In this document: in pieces, positions 8,245 to 16,111 of the stretch
How the letters are laid out: every line of letters starts with the position of its first letter
Numbering within the stretch: the stretch's first letter is position 1
NCBI RefSeq assembly: GCF_019890635.1
Contig: NZ_JAIOAB010000063.1
Span: 1 to 43,293, forward strand
DNA from: Streptomyces sennicomposti
GTDB taxonomy: Bacteria; Actinomycetota; Actinomycetes; Streptomycetales; Streptomycetaceae
Length of the DNA stretch: 43,293 bases
Reading direction: 5' to 3'
Notes under the pieces: generated by a model
Databases searched by the model: none
Seen by the model: the letters and a program-made list of their open reading frames with translations, nothing else
What the model was told of the DNA's origin: nothing
Made by a program: the position numbers and the translations under genes

Positions 8245-8985
8245 ATGCCGGGGCTCGCCGTTCCGCTGTGGGACGTGGCCAATGGGCAGGGACTGCGCCA
8301 ACTGGCCGAACTGGGGCTCGCCCTGCTGCTGTCGAGCCTGATCGGCTGGGAGCGGGAGGCCCACCAGAAGAGCGCCGGGCTGCGCACCCACACCCTGGTC
8401 GGGGTCGCCAGCGCCCTGATGATGGAGGTGTCCCAGCACGGGTTCACCAATGTGCTGGGCCTGGACCACGTCTCCTTCGACCCGTCCCGGGTGGCCGCGC
8501 AGATCGTCTCCGGCATCGGCTTCATCGGCGGTGGTCTGATCTTCGTACGGCGGGACGCCGTGCGCGGGCTGACGACCGCCGCCACCATCTGGCTGACCTG
8601 CGCGGTCGGCATGGCGTGCGGCGGCGGGCTGCCGATCCTGGCGCTGACGACGACCGCGCTGCACTTCCTCGTCGTGCGCGGCTACCCGTACCTGTCCGGG
8701 CGCACCATGGGCGCCGTGCCCGCGACGGTCGAGGTGCGGCTGACGTATCTGACCGGCCGTGCGCTGCTGCCGCGGCTGATGGAGGCGTGCACGCAGCGGG
8801 GGTTCCGCATCGTGGAGGTGAAGGCCGACCGGCTGCCCGGCCGCACCGACGCCGCCGCGCGGGTGCTGCTGCGGCTGGAGGGCACGGCGGACGCCGGGCG
8901 GCTGGCGTCCGAGCTGTTCCAGGACGACGGAGTGGTGGACGTGGAGCTGAGTCTCGCCTCGGAGGAGGAGGAACAGGACGCCTGA
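8245..8985 (+). CDS. MgtC/SapB family membrane protein
   Basis: 246-residue membrane protein of the MgtC/SapB family. The N-terminal half has four or five hydrophobic segments with the family signatures LLLSSLIGWEREAHQKSAGLRTHTLVG and ASGIGFIGGGLIF-like (IVSGIGFIGGG), then RGLTTAATIWLTCAVGMACG. The C-terminal about 90 residues form a soluble ACT-like domain. MgtC proteins are linked to growth in low magnesium and survival in hosts, often by inhibiting the F-type ATPase; most homologues are uncharacterised. The ATG at 8245 has AAGGGAG at 8234-8240 upstream. Divergent from the PPOX gene across about 130 bases. Confidence 0.92.
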   Translation: MPGLAVPLWDVANGQGLRQLAELGLALLLSSLIGWEREAHQKSAGLRTHTLVGVASALMMEVSQHGFTNVLGLDHVSFDPSRVAAQIVSGIGFIGGGLIFVRRDAVRGLTTAATIWLTCAVGMACGGGLPILALTTTALHFLVVRGYPYLSGRTMGAVPATVEVRLTYLTGRALLPRLMEACTQRGFRIVEVKADRLPGRTDAAARVLLRLEGTADAGRLASELFQDDGVVDVELSLASEEEEQDA

Positions 8986-9134
8986 CGCGGCACGTCGCCG
9001 CGCCCGGGCGTGCTCGCCTCCGCGACACCCGCCTCCGCTCCGCCCGCCGCGGCTCCCGCCCGCCCCGCACCGCCGTCAGCCGGGCGGGCGAGGGCGGTGC
9101 ATGGCGGGCGGCGGTGCGGGCACCCGGGCGCACT

Positions 9135-10073
9135 GTGCACCAGGAACCACATGAACCCGACAGGTCACGGATTCTGCTCACCGGCTGGTTCAGCTTCCCG
9201 GACGGCGAGGCGACCGCCGGGGACGTGCTCGCGCTGCGGCGGGTGGAGGACGTGCTGCGGCGTGCCGGACTGGAATACGACGTCGCCTGGAGCCCGGGCT
9301 TCCGGCCGGACGCCCCGCATCTGGCGGACGTGGCGCCCGAGCGGTACGGGCGGCTGGTCTTCGTGTGCGGTCCGCTGCACGGGCCGCAGATCGAGGAGCT
9401 GCACCGCCGCTTCGCGCACTGCCGGCGGATCGCGGTCGGCACCTCGGTGATCGACCCGCACGGCCCGGCGGTCACCGGCTTCCACCGGGTGCTGGCCCGC
9501 GACGCGCCCGGCGCCGAGCCCGCCCCGGACCTGGCGGCCGCCGCTCCCGGACTGCCCGCCCGGCCCGTCGTCGGAGTGATCCTCACCCACGGACAGCACG
9601 AGTACGGGGCGGCGCGGCGGCACGACGCGGTGGCCCGGCGGCTGACCGGCTGGCTGCACGGCAAGGACTGCGCGCGGCTGGAGCTGGAGACCCGGCTCGA
9701 CACCCGCGACTGGCGGCTGTGCGCGACGCCCGCACAGTTGGAGGCCGTGCTGCGGCGGCTGGACCTGGTCGTCACCGACCGGCTGCACGGGATGGTGCTC
9801 GCGCTGCGCGCCGGGACGCCCGCGCTGGCGGTGGACCCGGTCGAGGGCGGCGCGAAGGTGACCGCGCAGGCGCGGGCCTGCGGCTGGCCCGCGCTGGTGC
9901 CCGCCGAACGGCTGGCCGAGGACGGCGCCGCCGAGCTGGACCGCTGGTGGAAGTGGTGCCTGACCTGCGGGCGGGAGGCCGCGCGGCGCTGCGGCGAGGG
10001 GTTCCCGGCGGGCGCGGGGCGCGACGGGGCCGAGGAACTGGTGGCGGCGCTGCGGGCGGCGGGCGGCGGTTAG
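9135..10073 (+). CDS. Polysaccharide pyruvyl transferase family protein
   Basis: 312-residue protein related to the PS_pyruv_trans (CsaB/WcaK-like) fold. The N-terminal half has the loose ILLTGWFSFPDGEATAGD start and a VFVCGPLHG segment. The C-terminal half has the recognisable DLVVTDRLHGMVLALRAGTPALAVDP motif, with the DRLHG core of the family. Characterised members transfer pyruvate from phosphoenolpyruvate to a sugar of a surface polymer; activity is not proven for this branch. GTG at 9135 is the most likely start, since the conserved part begins 12 residues later, but no strong ribosome site is visible. Its position near the glycan operon may be meaningful, although it is on the opposite strand. 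Confidence 0.78.
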   Translation: MHQEPHEPDRSRILLTGWFSFPDGEATAGDVLALRRVEDVLRRAGLEYDVAWSPGFRPDAPHLADVAPERYGRLVFVCGPLHGPQIEELHRRFAHCRRIAVGTSVIDPHGPAVTGFHRVLARDAPGAEPAPDLAAAAPGLPARPVVGVILTHGQHEYGAARRHDAVARRLTGWLHGKDCARLELETRLDTRDWRLCATPAQLEAVLRRLDLVVTDRLHGMVLALRAGTPALAVDPVEGGAKVTAQARACGWPALVPAERLAEDGAAELDRWWKWCLTCGREAARRCGEGFPAGAGRDGAEELVAALRAAGGG

Positions 10074-10141
10074 TCCGAACGGCCCTCGGGGCACACGGGA
10101 GAGGACGCGTCAGGCCGGTCGGTCCCCCCGTAGGAGCAACA

Positions 10142-10456
10142 GTGTCGACAAGCCGACTCCCCGAGCATGAGCAGAAGATCCTGGACGAGATAGAGCGCGC
10201 CCTGAACCGTGACCGCCGGCTGGCCCGGCGACTGCGCACGGTCCGGCCGCGGCGCCGTCCCGACCTCTCCAGAGTGGCGGGTTACGCCCCGCATCCGATG
10301 ACGGTGGTGGTGCTGCTCGCGGTCGCCCTCGGGCTGCTGGCCGCAGGCATCGTGACCTCGCGGGTGGGGGTGGTCTGGGCGTTCGCGGCGGTGTGGCCGG
10401 TGGCGCTGTTCGCCGGTTTCCGGCTGCTGTGCCGGCGGTGGTCGCGGGCGGGCTGA
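10142..10456 (+). CDS. DUF3040 membrane protein
   Basis: 104-residue protein typical of actinomycete DUF3040: an N-terminal LPEHEQKILDEIERAL motif, a basic cytoplasmic segment, then two hydrophobic helices (about residues 53-71 and 75-93) separated by a short turn. Small membrane proteins of this family are conserved but uncharacterised. GTG at 10142 has AGGAG at 10132-10136, five bases upstream. It lies 68 bases after the pyruvyl-transferase-like gene and may be cotranscribed; a strong hairpin follows. Confidence 0.88.
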   Translation: MSTSRLPEHEQKILDEIERALNRDRRLARRLRTVRPRRRPDLSRVAGYAPHPMTVVVLLAVALGLLAAGIVTSRVGVVWAFAAVWPVALFAGFRLLCRRWSRAG

Positions 10457-10489
10457 ACGCGGGCGTCCGCCCACGGGGGCAAGGGGTGT

Positions 10490-10525
10490 GTGAGCCCCGC
10501 CGTCACTTCGGGCGGCGGGGCTCAC
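10490..10525. terminator. Bidirectional terminator between DUF3040 gene and glycan operon
   Basis: GTGAGCCCCGCCG (10490-10502) pairs perfectly with CGGCGGGGCTCAC (10513-10525) across a 10-base loop. It sits between convergent genes and probably ends both the plus-strand transcript and the long minus-strand operon. Confidence 0.85.
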
Positions 10526-10546
10526 GTCCGTGTGCGCACGTGTGCG

Positions 10547-11443
10547 TCACCCCGTGTAGCAGCGGGCCTTCGAGCTGCGCTGGCTGTCCTCCAGGAGCCG
10601 GAAGCGGCCTTCCACCTCCGGCGGCAGCACGCGCCGCTCGCGCAGCACCCAGGGCAGGGCGGCGGCGGCCTCGGCGAAGGCGCGCAGGGAGGCGGTGTCG
10701 CGCGGGACCGTGCGGGCCAGGTGCAGGGTGCGGCGCAGGGCGGGGCGTACCGGGCGGCGCAGCCAGGTGAACCACAGGGTGTTGCGGATGCCGTCCCGGC
10801 GACGGCGCGTGGAGTCCCGTACGACCGAGGGCTGGTGATGGATCGTCAGGTGTTCGGCGTACGTCAGCCACCAGCCGGCCGCGGCGAGGTCGGCGGCGAG
10901 CAGTTCCTCCTCGCCGCCGAGCCACAGGCGCGGGTGGAAGCCGCCGGCCCGGCGGAACGCGTCGGTGCGCAGCACGGTCGCCGCGGCCAGGAAGGAGCCG
11001 AGTGCCGGTCCGGGCAGCCAACTCGGGCCGGGGACAGGTGAGTTGCGCAGTTCCTCGACGATCGGGTCCTCGGTGCCGTCCGGTTCGACGACGATGCGGG
11101 CGGTGACGGCGGCGAGCGCGGCGTGCCGGTCGAGCAGATCGGCGGCGCCGGACAGCGCGCCCGGCGCCCACCAGGAGTCGTCGTCGCAGAAGGCCACGTA
11201 GGGGGTGCGGACGTGCCGTACGGCGAGGTTGCGGCCGACCGCGCCGAGGTTGCGGCCGGGGGTGAGCAGCCGTACGCCGGGGTGGCGGGCGGCCACGGCG
11301 GCGGCCGTGCCGTCGGTGGAGCCGTTGTCGGTGACGACGATCTCGGGGCGTTCGGGGAGTTCGGCCAACCGGTCGAGGGTGCGCAGGAGTTCGGGGCGCC
11401 GGTTGTGGGTGATGACCACGACGGTGGTGCGGGGGTCGGTCAT
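10547..11443 (-). CDS. Family 2 glycosyltransferase, last gene of the glycan operon
   Basis: 298-residue GT-A glycosyltransferase. The nucleotide-binding strand TVVVITHNRRPELL begins the protein, VTDNGSTDGT follows, and the metal-binding FCDDDSWW is the DXD-type motif; WLGGEEELLAADL lies in the acceptor region. It transfers a sugar from a nucleotide donor to an unknown acceptor in the cytoplasm. ATG at 11443 overlaps the preceding gene's stop as ATGA and has GGAGGCG upstream, so translation is coupled. It is clearly paralogous to the preceding gene (same VAF.DDDSWWAPGAL block), suggesting tandem duplication and perhaps successive additions of related sugars. Confidence 0.9.
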   Translation of the reverse strand: MTDPRTTVVVITHNRRPELLRTLDRLAELPERPEIVVTDNGSTDGTAAAVAARHPGVRLLTPGRNLGAVGRNLAVRHVRTPYVAFCDDDSWWAPGALSGAADLLDRHAALAAVTARIVVEPDGTEDPIVEELRNSPVPGPSWLPGPALGSFLAAATVLRTDAFRRAGGFHPRLWLGGEEELLAADLAAAGWWLTYAEHLTIHHQPSVVRDSTRRRRDGIRNTLWFTWLRRPVRPALRRTLHLARTVPRDTASLRAFAEAAAALPWVLRERRVLPPEVEGRFRLLEDSQRSSKARCYTG

Positions 11444-12438
11444 GGGGCGCCTCCGAGGTGGGCGCGCGCCCGGCGGCCCGCGGCGGCGTCCGCCGTGCCG
11501 GCGGCGTCCCCCGTGCGTGCGGCGTCCGCGGCGGGTGTGCCGGCCGCGTCGGTGCCCGGGCGCCCGCGTGTGCCGGCCGGGTCGGTGTCGAGCAGGCGGG
11601 CGGCGCGTTCCAGGTGCGGCGGGAGCGGGCGGCGGGCGCGCAGGGCGCCGGGCAGCCGGGTCAGCGTCTCGTGCAGCGCGCGCCGGGCCTGCGGGTCGCG
11701 GCGGGCGTCGGCGGCCAGGTCGCGGGTGCGGGCGAGGGCGTGCGGCAGGGGGCGGCGCAGCCAGGCGGTGAGGACCTCGTTGCGGCGCTGGGCGGCCGGG
11801 CGGCCGGGGCGGGGCTTCTGGGACGGGTGGTGGTGGGCGACGACCTCGGGGCAGTGGGTGACGCCCCAGCCGCGGGCGGCCAGGTCGTAGGCGAGCAGGG
11901 TCTCCTCGGCGCCGAAGAACAGCAGCGGGTGGAAGCCGCCGGCGTCGAGGTAGGAGGTGCGGCGGGTGACGCTCGCGCAGGCGAGGAAGCCGAGGACCTG
12001 GGTGCCGGGGAGGTCGACGGCGGGGCCGAGCGGCGATGCGGCGAGGACCTCGTTGAGCGGGTCGGGTTCGTTCCGGGGGCCGACGAGGGTGCGGGCGGCG
12101 ACGAGGCCGAGCCGGGGGTGGGCGTCGAAGAGGCGGGCGGCCTCGGCGAGGGCGCCGGGCGCCCACCAGGAGTCGTCGTCGCTGAAGGCGACGTAGGGGG
12201 TGCGCAGGGCGCGCACCCCGTGGGTGCGGGCGAGGGCGCCCCGGTTGGACGGCAGCGCGACCACGCGGACCCGCGGGAACTCGCGGGCGACGAGGGCGCG
12301 GGTGTCGTCGGTCGAGGCGTTGTCCACGACGACGATCTCGGGGCGTTCGGGGAGGGCGAGCAGGTGGCGGAGGGTGACGGCGAGGGAGGCGGAGCGGTCG
12401 CGGGTGGCGATGACCACGCCTATCGGTGAGCGTTCCAT
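11440..12438 (-). CDS. Family 2 glycosyltransferase
   Basis: 332-residue GT2 enzyme. Motifs are IGVVIATRDRSASLAVTL, VDNASTDDT and AFSDDDSWWAPGAL (metal-binding Asp cluster), followed by FGAEETLLAYDLAARGW and HHHPSQKPRPGR. The last 40 residues form an Ala/Asp/Thr-rich low-complexity tail (repeats like DAAGTADAA) that the paralogous downstream gene lacks. ATG at 12438 has GAGGGGA about 8 bases upstream. The start lies 19 bases inside the preceding GT9 gene, and the stop overlaps the next start (ATGA), so it belongs to the same translation-coupled operon. Confidence 0.9.
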   Translation of the reverse strand: MERSPIGVVIATRDRSASLAVTLRHLLALPERPEIVVVDNASTDDTRALVAREFPRVRVVALPSNRGALARTHGVRALRTPYVAFSDDDSWWAPGALAEAARLFDAHPRLGLVAARTLVGPRNEPDPLNEVLAASPLGPAVDLPGTQVLGFLACASVTRRTSYLDAGGFHPLLFFGAEETLLAYDLAARGWGVTHCPEVVAHHHPSQKPRPGRPAAQRRNEVLTAWLRRPLPHALARTRDLAADARRDPQARRALHETLTRLPGALRARRPLPPHLERAARLLDTDPAGTRGRPGTDAAGTPAADAARTGDAAGTADAAAGRRARAHLGGAP

Positions 12439-14063
12439 GGGCTGGTCCCCTCGGGTCGGTTCGACGGCTCGGGAAGCGCGTCGAGGGCGTCCAGGACCTC
12501 GTCGGCGGTGATCTTCAGCAGGGCGGGGTCGGGGCGGCGGCCGTGCGGGTCGCCCTCGGGTCCGTGCCACAGGGCGCGATGGCGCGGGTCGCCCGGCGGC
12601 GGGCCCCAGCGGCCGGGCGGGACCGGGCCGCACAGCGTCACCGACGGGGTGGCGTGGGCGACGGCGAGGTGGGCGATGCCGGTGTCGCCGCTGACGACGG
12701 CGCGGGCGCCGGCGACCAGGGCGGAGAGCCGGTCCAGGGGCAGTCCGCCGCCGAACACGTCGGCGTCGGGCAGGCCCGCTTCCTTGGCGAGGCCGGCGAC
12801 GAGGTCGGCCTCGTCCGCTCCCCCGGTGACGACCACGTGCCGGCCGCGGGCGCGCAGCGCCCCGGCGACGGCGGCGAACCGGTCGGCGGGCCAGCAGCGG
12901 GCGGGGGAACCGGCGCCGGGGTGCAGGACGACCGCGCCGGGGGCGGGCGACGGCAGGGTGGGCGGGGGCAGGCGCAGGTCGGCGGGGTCGGCGTCGAGGC
13001 CGTACCAGCGCAGCAGCCGGCACCAGCGGTCGCGCTCGTGCTCGTCGGCGTACCAGGGCGGGCCGTCGATGCCGGGCGTGTCGGGGTGCGCGAAGGCGAA
13101 CAGGCGTCCGGGGCGCAGACCGGCGAGGAGCAGATGGCTGGGCGGCCCGTTGCCGTGCAGGTCGACGGCGACGTCCGGGGGCGGTCCGGTCCAGTCGAGT
13201 GCGGCGGGCACGGCGCGGCCGGGCGCGGCGGCGGGCAGCACCCGGTCCACGGCCCCGCTGGCGAGCGCCAGGGGCGTGAGGCCGCCGGGCGCGGCGAGCA
13301 CGATCTCGTACCCCGGGAACCCGCGCCGCAGCGCGCGCAGCGCGGGCACTGCGGCGAGCAGGTCCCCGAGCCCGAGGGCGCGCAGGACCAGCAGCCGGGG
13401 AGCCGCCCCGGCGTCCCGCCCGGTCCCGCCCGGGGAGGCGACGGCCCGGGCCGCCCGCCCGTCCCCGCCCGGCGCACCGCTCTTGGCCGCCCCCGCCGCT
13501 CCCCGGCTCACGGGGGCGACACGCCCGGCCCGCAGAACGGCCTCGCCGGCCCGCCGGTCGCGGCCGGTGAGCACAACTCGGCCAGGCGCACCCCCGCCCC
13601 CGACGAGCGGCCCCGCACCCCGCCACGCGGGCGAAGCTCCTTCGGCGTCCGCGCGACCGTCGGCGGCGGCCGCCGGGCGCGGGCGCGCCATGGACGCCGG
13701 GGGTGCACCCGGCGGGAACGGGTCGGCCGCTGGGCCGGCCTCGACTCGCTGTCGATCGCGGCCCGCGCGCTCGGCCCCACCGGTCGTGAACCTGTCGTCG
13801 CCGGGCGGTCGCCCCGGACACGCGGCCCGTGCCGCCCCCACGCCCGAGGACACTCGCCCAGCCCACGAACCGGCCTCACCAGGTCGCCGCTCCCGCCCCG
13901 CAGACGCCGCTTCCGAAGCCGCGCGACCGTCGGCGGCGGCCACCGGGCGCGGGCGCGCCACGGACGCCGGGCGTGCGCCCGGCGGGGACGGCCGGTCGGA
14001 CCGGCGGGCGGTCCCGCCCGGCGGGGTCGCCCCGGCCGTCGCCCGCTCCGCGCGCCCGCTCAC
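12420..14063 (-). CDS. Family 9 glycosyltransferase (heptosyltransferase-like) with a repeat-rich N-terminal extension
   Basis: 547-residue protein. The GT9 domain begins near residue 222 (RLLVLRALGLGDLLAAVPALRAL) and shows VVLHPGAGSPAR, then VVSGDTGIAHLAVAHATPSVTLCGP. This is the family of LPS heptosyltransferases that use ADP-heptose, matching the heptose genes beside it. Residues 1-221 are not part of the fold: Ala/Gly/Arg/Pro-rich and internally duplicated (ARPRPVAAADGRA near 36 and ARPRPAAAADGRA near 126). The GTG start at 14063 is well supported: it overlaps the hldE stop as GTGA and has GGAGGGG a few bases upstream. The extension therefore appears translated, unless a start nearer residue 220 is used, for which I see no ribosome site. 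Confidence 0.85.
   Translation of the reverse strand: MSGRAERATAGATPPGGTARRSDRPSPPGARPASVARPRPVAAADGRAASEAASAGRERRPGEAGSWAGRVSSGVGAARAACPGRPPGDDRFTTGGAERAGRDRQRVEAGPAADPFPPGAPPASMARPRPAAAADGRADAEGASPAWRGAGPLVGGGGAPGRVVLTGRDRRAGEAVLRAGRVAPVSRGAAGAAKSGAPGGDGRAARAVASPGGTGRDAGAAPRLLVLRALGLGDLLAAVPALRALRRGFPGYEIVLAAPGGLTPLALASGAVDRVLPAAAPGRAVPAALDWTGPPPDVAVDLHGNGPPSHLLLAGLRPGRLFAFAHPDTPGIDGPPWYADEHERDRWCRLLRWYGLDADPADLRLPPPTLPSPAPGAVVLHPGAGSPARCWPADRFAAVAGALRARGRHVVVTGGADEADLVAGLAKEAGLPDADVFGGGLPLDRLSALVAGARAVVSGDTGIAHLAVAHATPSVTLCGPVPPGRWGPPPGDPRHRALWHGPEGDPHGRRPDPALLKITADEVLDALDALPEPSNRPEGTSPWNAHR
13651..13990. repeat. 70-bp direct repeat within the GT9 extension
   Basis: Segments 13651-13720 and 13921-13990 are identical at 65 of 70 positions and lie 270 bases apart (start to start). 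They encode the two copies of the ARPRP.AAADGRA block in the GT9 N-terminal extension. The high identity implies a fairly recent duplication or gene conversion. Confidence 0.85.
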
Positions 14064-15463
14064 CGCGCCCCCTCCGCCGCCCGCGCCATGAGGGCTGTGG
14101 AGGAGTGGCCGTCCAGGTACGGGAGGAGGACCGCCTGGCCGCCCCATGCGTCCAGGAGGGCGGCCTCCGGGAGGTCGGCGCCCGCGTAGTCGCCGCCCTT
14201 GACCCAGACGTCGGGGCGGAGTTCGGACAGCAGGCGTTCGGGGGTGTCCTCGTCGAAGACGGCGACCGCGTCCACGCAGGCCAGCGCCCGCAGGACGCGC
14301 GTCCGGTCGGCGAGCGGGTTGACCGGGCGGCCGTCGCCCTTGCGGCGGCGTACCGAGGCGTCGGAGTTGACGCAGACGACCAGGCAGTCGCCGATGCGGC
14401 GGGCGGCCTGGAGGAGGCCGACGTGGCCGGCGTGCAGCAGGTCGAAGCAGCCGCCCGCGGCGACGACCGTGCCGCCGGCCGCCCGGACCCGGGCGATCAG
14501 CGCGGCCGGGTCCTCGTCCGGGTGCGGGGCGTCCGGGGCGGGGGCGGCGCCGAGCACGGCGCCCGCGCCGCCCGCGCCGACGAACGCGGTCGCCGCGGTG
14601 ACGGCGCCCTCGACGGCCTCCCCCACCAGCGCGCCGTCGGCGAGCAGTCCGGCGGCCGTGGCGGCGAAGCGGTCGCCCGCGCCGCACGGGTCGCCGTGGT
14701 GCGCGGCGCTCACCGGCACCAGCAGCGGGTGTTCGCCGTAGGAGAGCAGGGCGCCGCGCCGGCCGAGGGTGACCGTGACGGCGGCGACCCGCCAGTGCCG
14801 GACGAGGGCGGCGGCCTCGCGGGCGGCGGCGCGCAGTTCGCCGCCGCCCGCGTCGCCGCCCGGCGGATCGGCCTCGGCGGCGTCCGCGCCGGTGAGGGCG
14901 GCCGCGAAGGCGCGGGCCTCGGTGCGGGCGGGGGTGACCAGGCGGGTGCCGGGCACGGGCGGGCCGCCGCGCGGGTGCGGGTCCCACACCACCGGGGGCC
15001 GCCGGGCTAGTTCGGGGCGCAGCGCGTCCACCGTGCCCCGGCCGTAGTCGGAGACGAGGACCGCGGCGGCGGCGGCGAGCGCCGCGCGGGCCTCGGCGGT
15101 GGCCTCGCGGGCCCGTCCGTCGCCGCGGTCGAGGCGGACGACGGGGCGGCCCTGGGCGAGCACCCGGGTCTTCTCCGACAGTTCGCCGGCCATCGGCAGC
15201 GCGACGAGGGTCAGCCAGGGTTCCAGGAGCCGGCGCAGCTCGTGTCCGGCCGGTCCGTCGTCCAGGCCGGTGATCAGGGTGACCTCGCGGCCGTCGCGGG
15301 CGGCGAGGTACGCGGCGAGCGCGGCGCCGCCCGGCCGTACGCGTTCGTCGCAGTCGGCGACGACCGGTACGGGCGCGTCGGGCGCGAGCCGGTCCGCGTG
15401 TCCGGTCAGGTCGCGGTCCAGCAGGGCGTCGCCGACCACGACCAGGGGTGCCTTGCCCGTCAT
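14060..15463 (-). CDS. hldE: Bifunctional heptose 7-phosphate kinase / heptose 1-phosphate nucleotidyltransferase
   Basis: 467-residue two-domain enzyme. Residues 1-310 form a PfkB/ribokinase-type kinase (VVVGDALLDRDLTG at the start, VRPGGAALAAYLAA, anion-hole motif HGDPCGAGDRFAATAAG). Residues 325-467 form a nucleotidyltransferase with CFDLLHAGHVGLLQ (HxGH), VNSDASVRRRKG and VKGGDYAG. In known pathways the kinase makes heptose 1,7-bisphosphate and, after GmhB removes the 7-phosphate, the second domain makes ADP-heptose. Nucleotide choice is not provable here. ATG at 15463 follows GGGAGGTGA and lies one base past the gmhA stop. Genes for the steps before (gmhA) and between (gmhB) are in the same operon. 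Confidence 0.93.
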   Translation of the reverse strand: MTGKAPLVVVGDALLDRDLTGHADRLAPDAPVPVVADCDERVRPGGAALAAYLAARDGREVTLITGLDDGPAGHELRRLLEPWLTLVALPMAGELSEKTRVLAQGRPVVRLDRGDGRAREATAEARAALAAAAAVLVSDYGRGTVDALRPELARRPPVVWDPHPRGGPPVPGTRLVTPARTEARAFAAALTGADAAEADPPGGDAGGGELRAAAREAAALVRHWRVAAVTVTLGRRGALLSYGEHPLLVPVSAAHHGDPCGAGDRFAATAAGLLADGALVGEAVEGAVTAATAFVGAGGAGAVLGAAPAPDAPHPDEDPAALIARVRAAGGTVVAAGGCFDLLHAGHVGLLQAARRIGDCLVVCVNSDASVRRRKGDGRPVNPLADRTRVLRALACVDAVAVFDEDTPERLLSELRPDVWVKGGDYAGADLPEAALLDAWGGQAVLLPYLDGHSSTALMARAAEGAR

Positions 15464-15464
15464 G

Positions 15465-16049
15465 TCACCTCCCGGCCCGCTCGACGGCCGCGTCGAAGGC
15501 GGCGCACACCATGTGCACGGCCACCAGGTGGAGTTCCTGCACGGTGGCGGTGGACGCCCCGGCCACGCTCAGCGTCTCGTCGCTGCCCGCGCTGAGCGGA
15601 TTGGGCGCGGGTCCGGTCAGCGCCCACACGCGCATCCCGGCGGCCCGGCCCGCGTCGGCGGCGGACAGCAGGTTGGCGCTGGCGCCGCTGGTGGACAGCA
15701 GCATCAGCACGTCCCCGGCGCGACCGTGGGCGCGCACCTGGCGGGCGAACACCTCGTCCACGCCGTAGTCGTTGGCGATGGCGGTGGTGCTGGAGGTGTC
15801 GGCGTGCAGGGCGATCGCGGAGAACGGCGGCCGGTCGTCGCGGTAGCGGCCGACGAGTTCGGCGGTGAGGTGCTGGGCCTGGGCGGCGCTGCCGCCGTTG
15901 CCCGCGGCGAGCAGCCGGCCGCCGCCGACGAGGACGGCGGCGAGTTGTTCGCCCCAGCGCTGGGTGATGTGCGCGGAGGCGCGGAACCGGCCGAGGGCGA
16001 CGAGGAGTTCGTCGCAGTGGCCGGCGACGGCCGGGGTCTGGACGCTCAT
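15465..16049 (-). CDS. gmhA: Phosphoheptose isomerase (SIS domain)
   Basis: 194-residue SIS-domain protein matching GmhA, which converts sedoheptulose 7-phosphate to D-glycero-heptose 7-phosphate. Motifs are RLLAAGNGGSAAQAQHLTAEL, LHADTSSTTAIANDYG and LMLLSTSGASANLLSAADAG. The length is that of GmhA. DiaA is a close relative, but the operon context (hldE directly downstream, gmhB upstream) favours the heptose function. ATG at 16049 has GGAGGTGA upstream and overlaps the stop of the 21-codon ORF as ATGA. Confidence 0.93.
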   Translation of the reverse strand: MSVQTPAVAGHCDELLVALGRFRASAHITQRWGEQLAAVLVGGGRLLAAGNGGSAAQAQHLTAELVGRYRDDRPPFSAIALHADTSSTTAIANDYGVDEVFARQVRAHGRAGDVLMLLSTSGASANLLSAADAGRAAGMRVWALTGPAPNPLSAGSDETLSVAGASTATVQELHLVAVHMVCAAFDAAVERAGR

Positions 16050-16111
16050 GACGTCACCTCCGAAGTGCCGGTGGTATCGGGGTTGTTCGCGTCCGGGCGG
16101 TCGATGCGCAT
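16046..16111 (-). CDS. 21-codon ORF coupled between a glycosyltransferase and gmhA
   Basis: A short frame reading MRIDRPDANNPDTTGTSEVTS. Its ATG overlaps the preceding glycosyltransferase stop (TGATG), with GGAGGTGG 4-11 bases upstream, and its own stop overlaps the gmhA start (ATGA). It is thus coupled at both ends like the full-size genes. The peptide is hydrophilic with no membrane helix. It may be a real small protein, a coupling device carrying ribosomes into gmhA, or the remnant of a larger gene. I recognise no homologue. Confidence 0.5.
   Translation of the reverse strand: MRIDRPDANNPDTTGTSEVTS

Noticed and set aside
7519..8664. A 381-residue version of the PPOX-like protein
   Set aside because: The extra N-terminal part runs antisense through the MgtC gene; a GTG with AGGAGG at ideal spacing gives the shorter protein.
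8106..9134. N-terminal extension of the pyruvyl-transferase-like protein back to 8106
   Set aside because: It overlaps the MgtC gene in another frame and is low-complexity; the conserved part begins after GTG 9135.
12420..14987. An 855-residue version of the GT9 protein
   Set aside because: It would run through most of hldE in another frame; the GTG at 14063 with ribosome site and GTGA overlap is the natural start.
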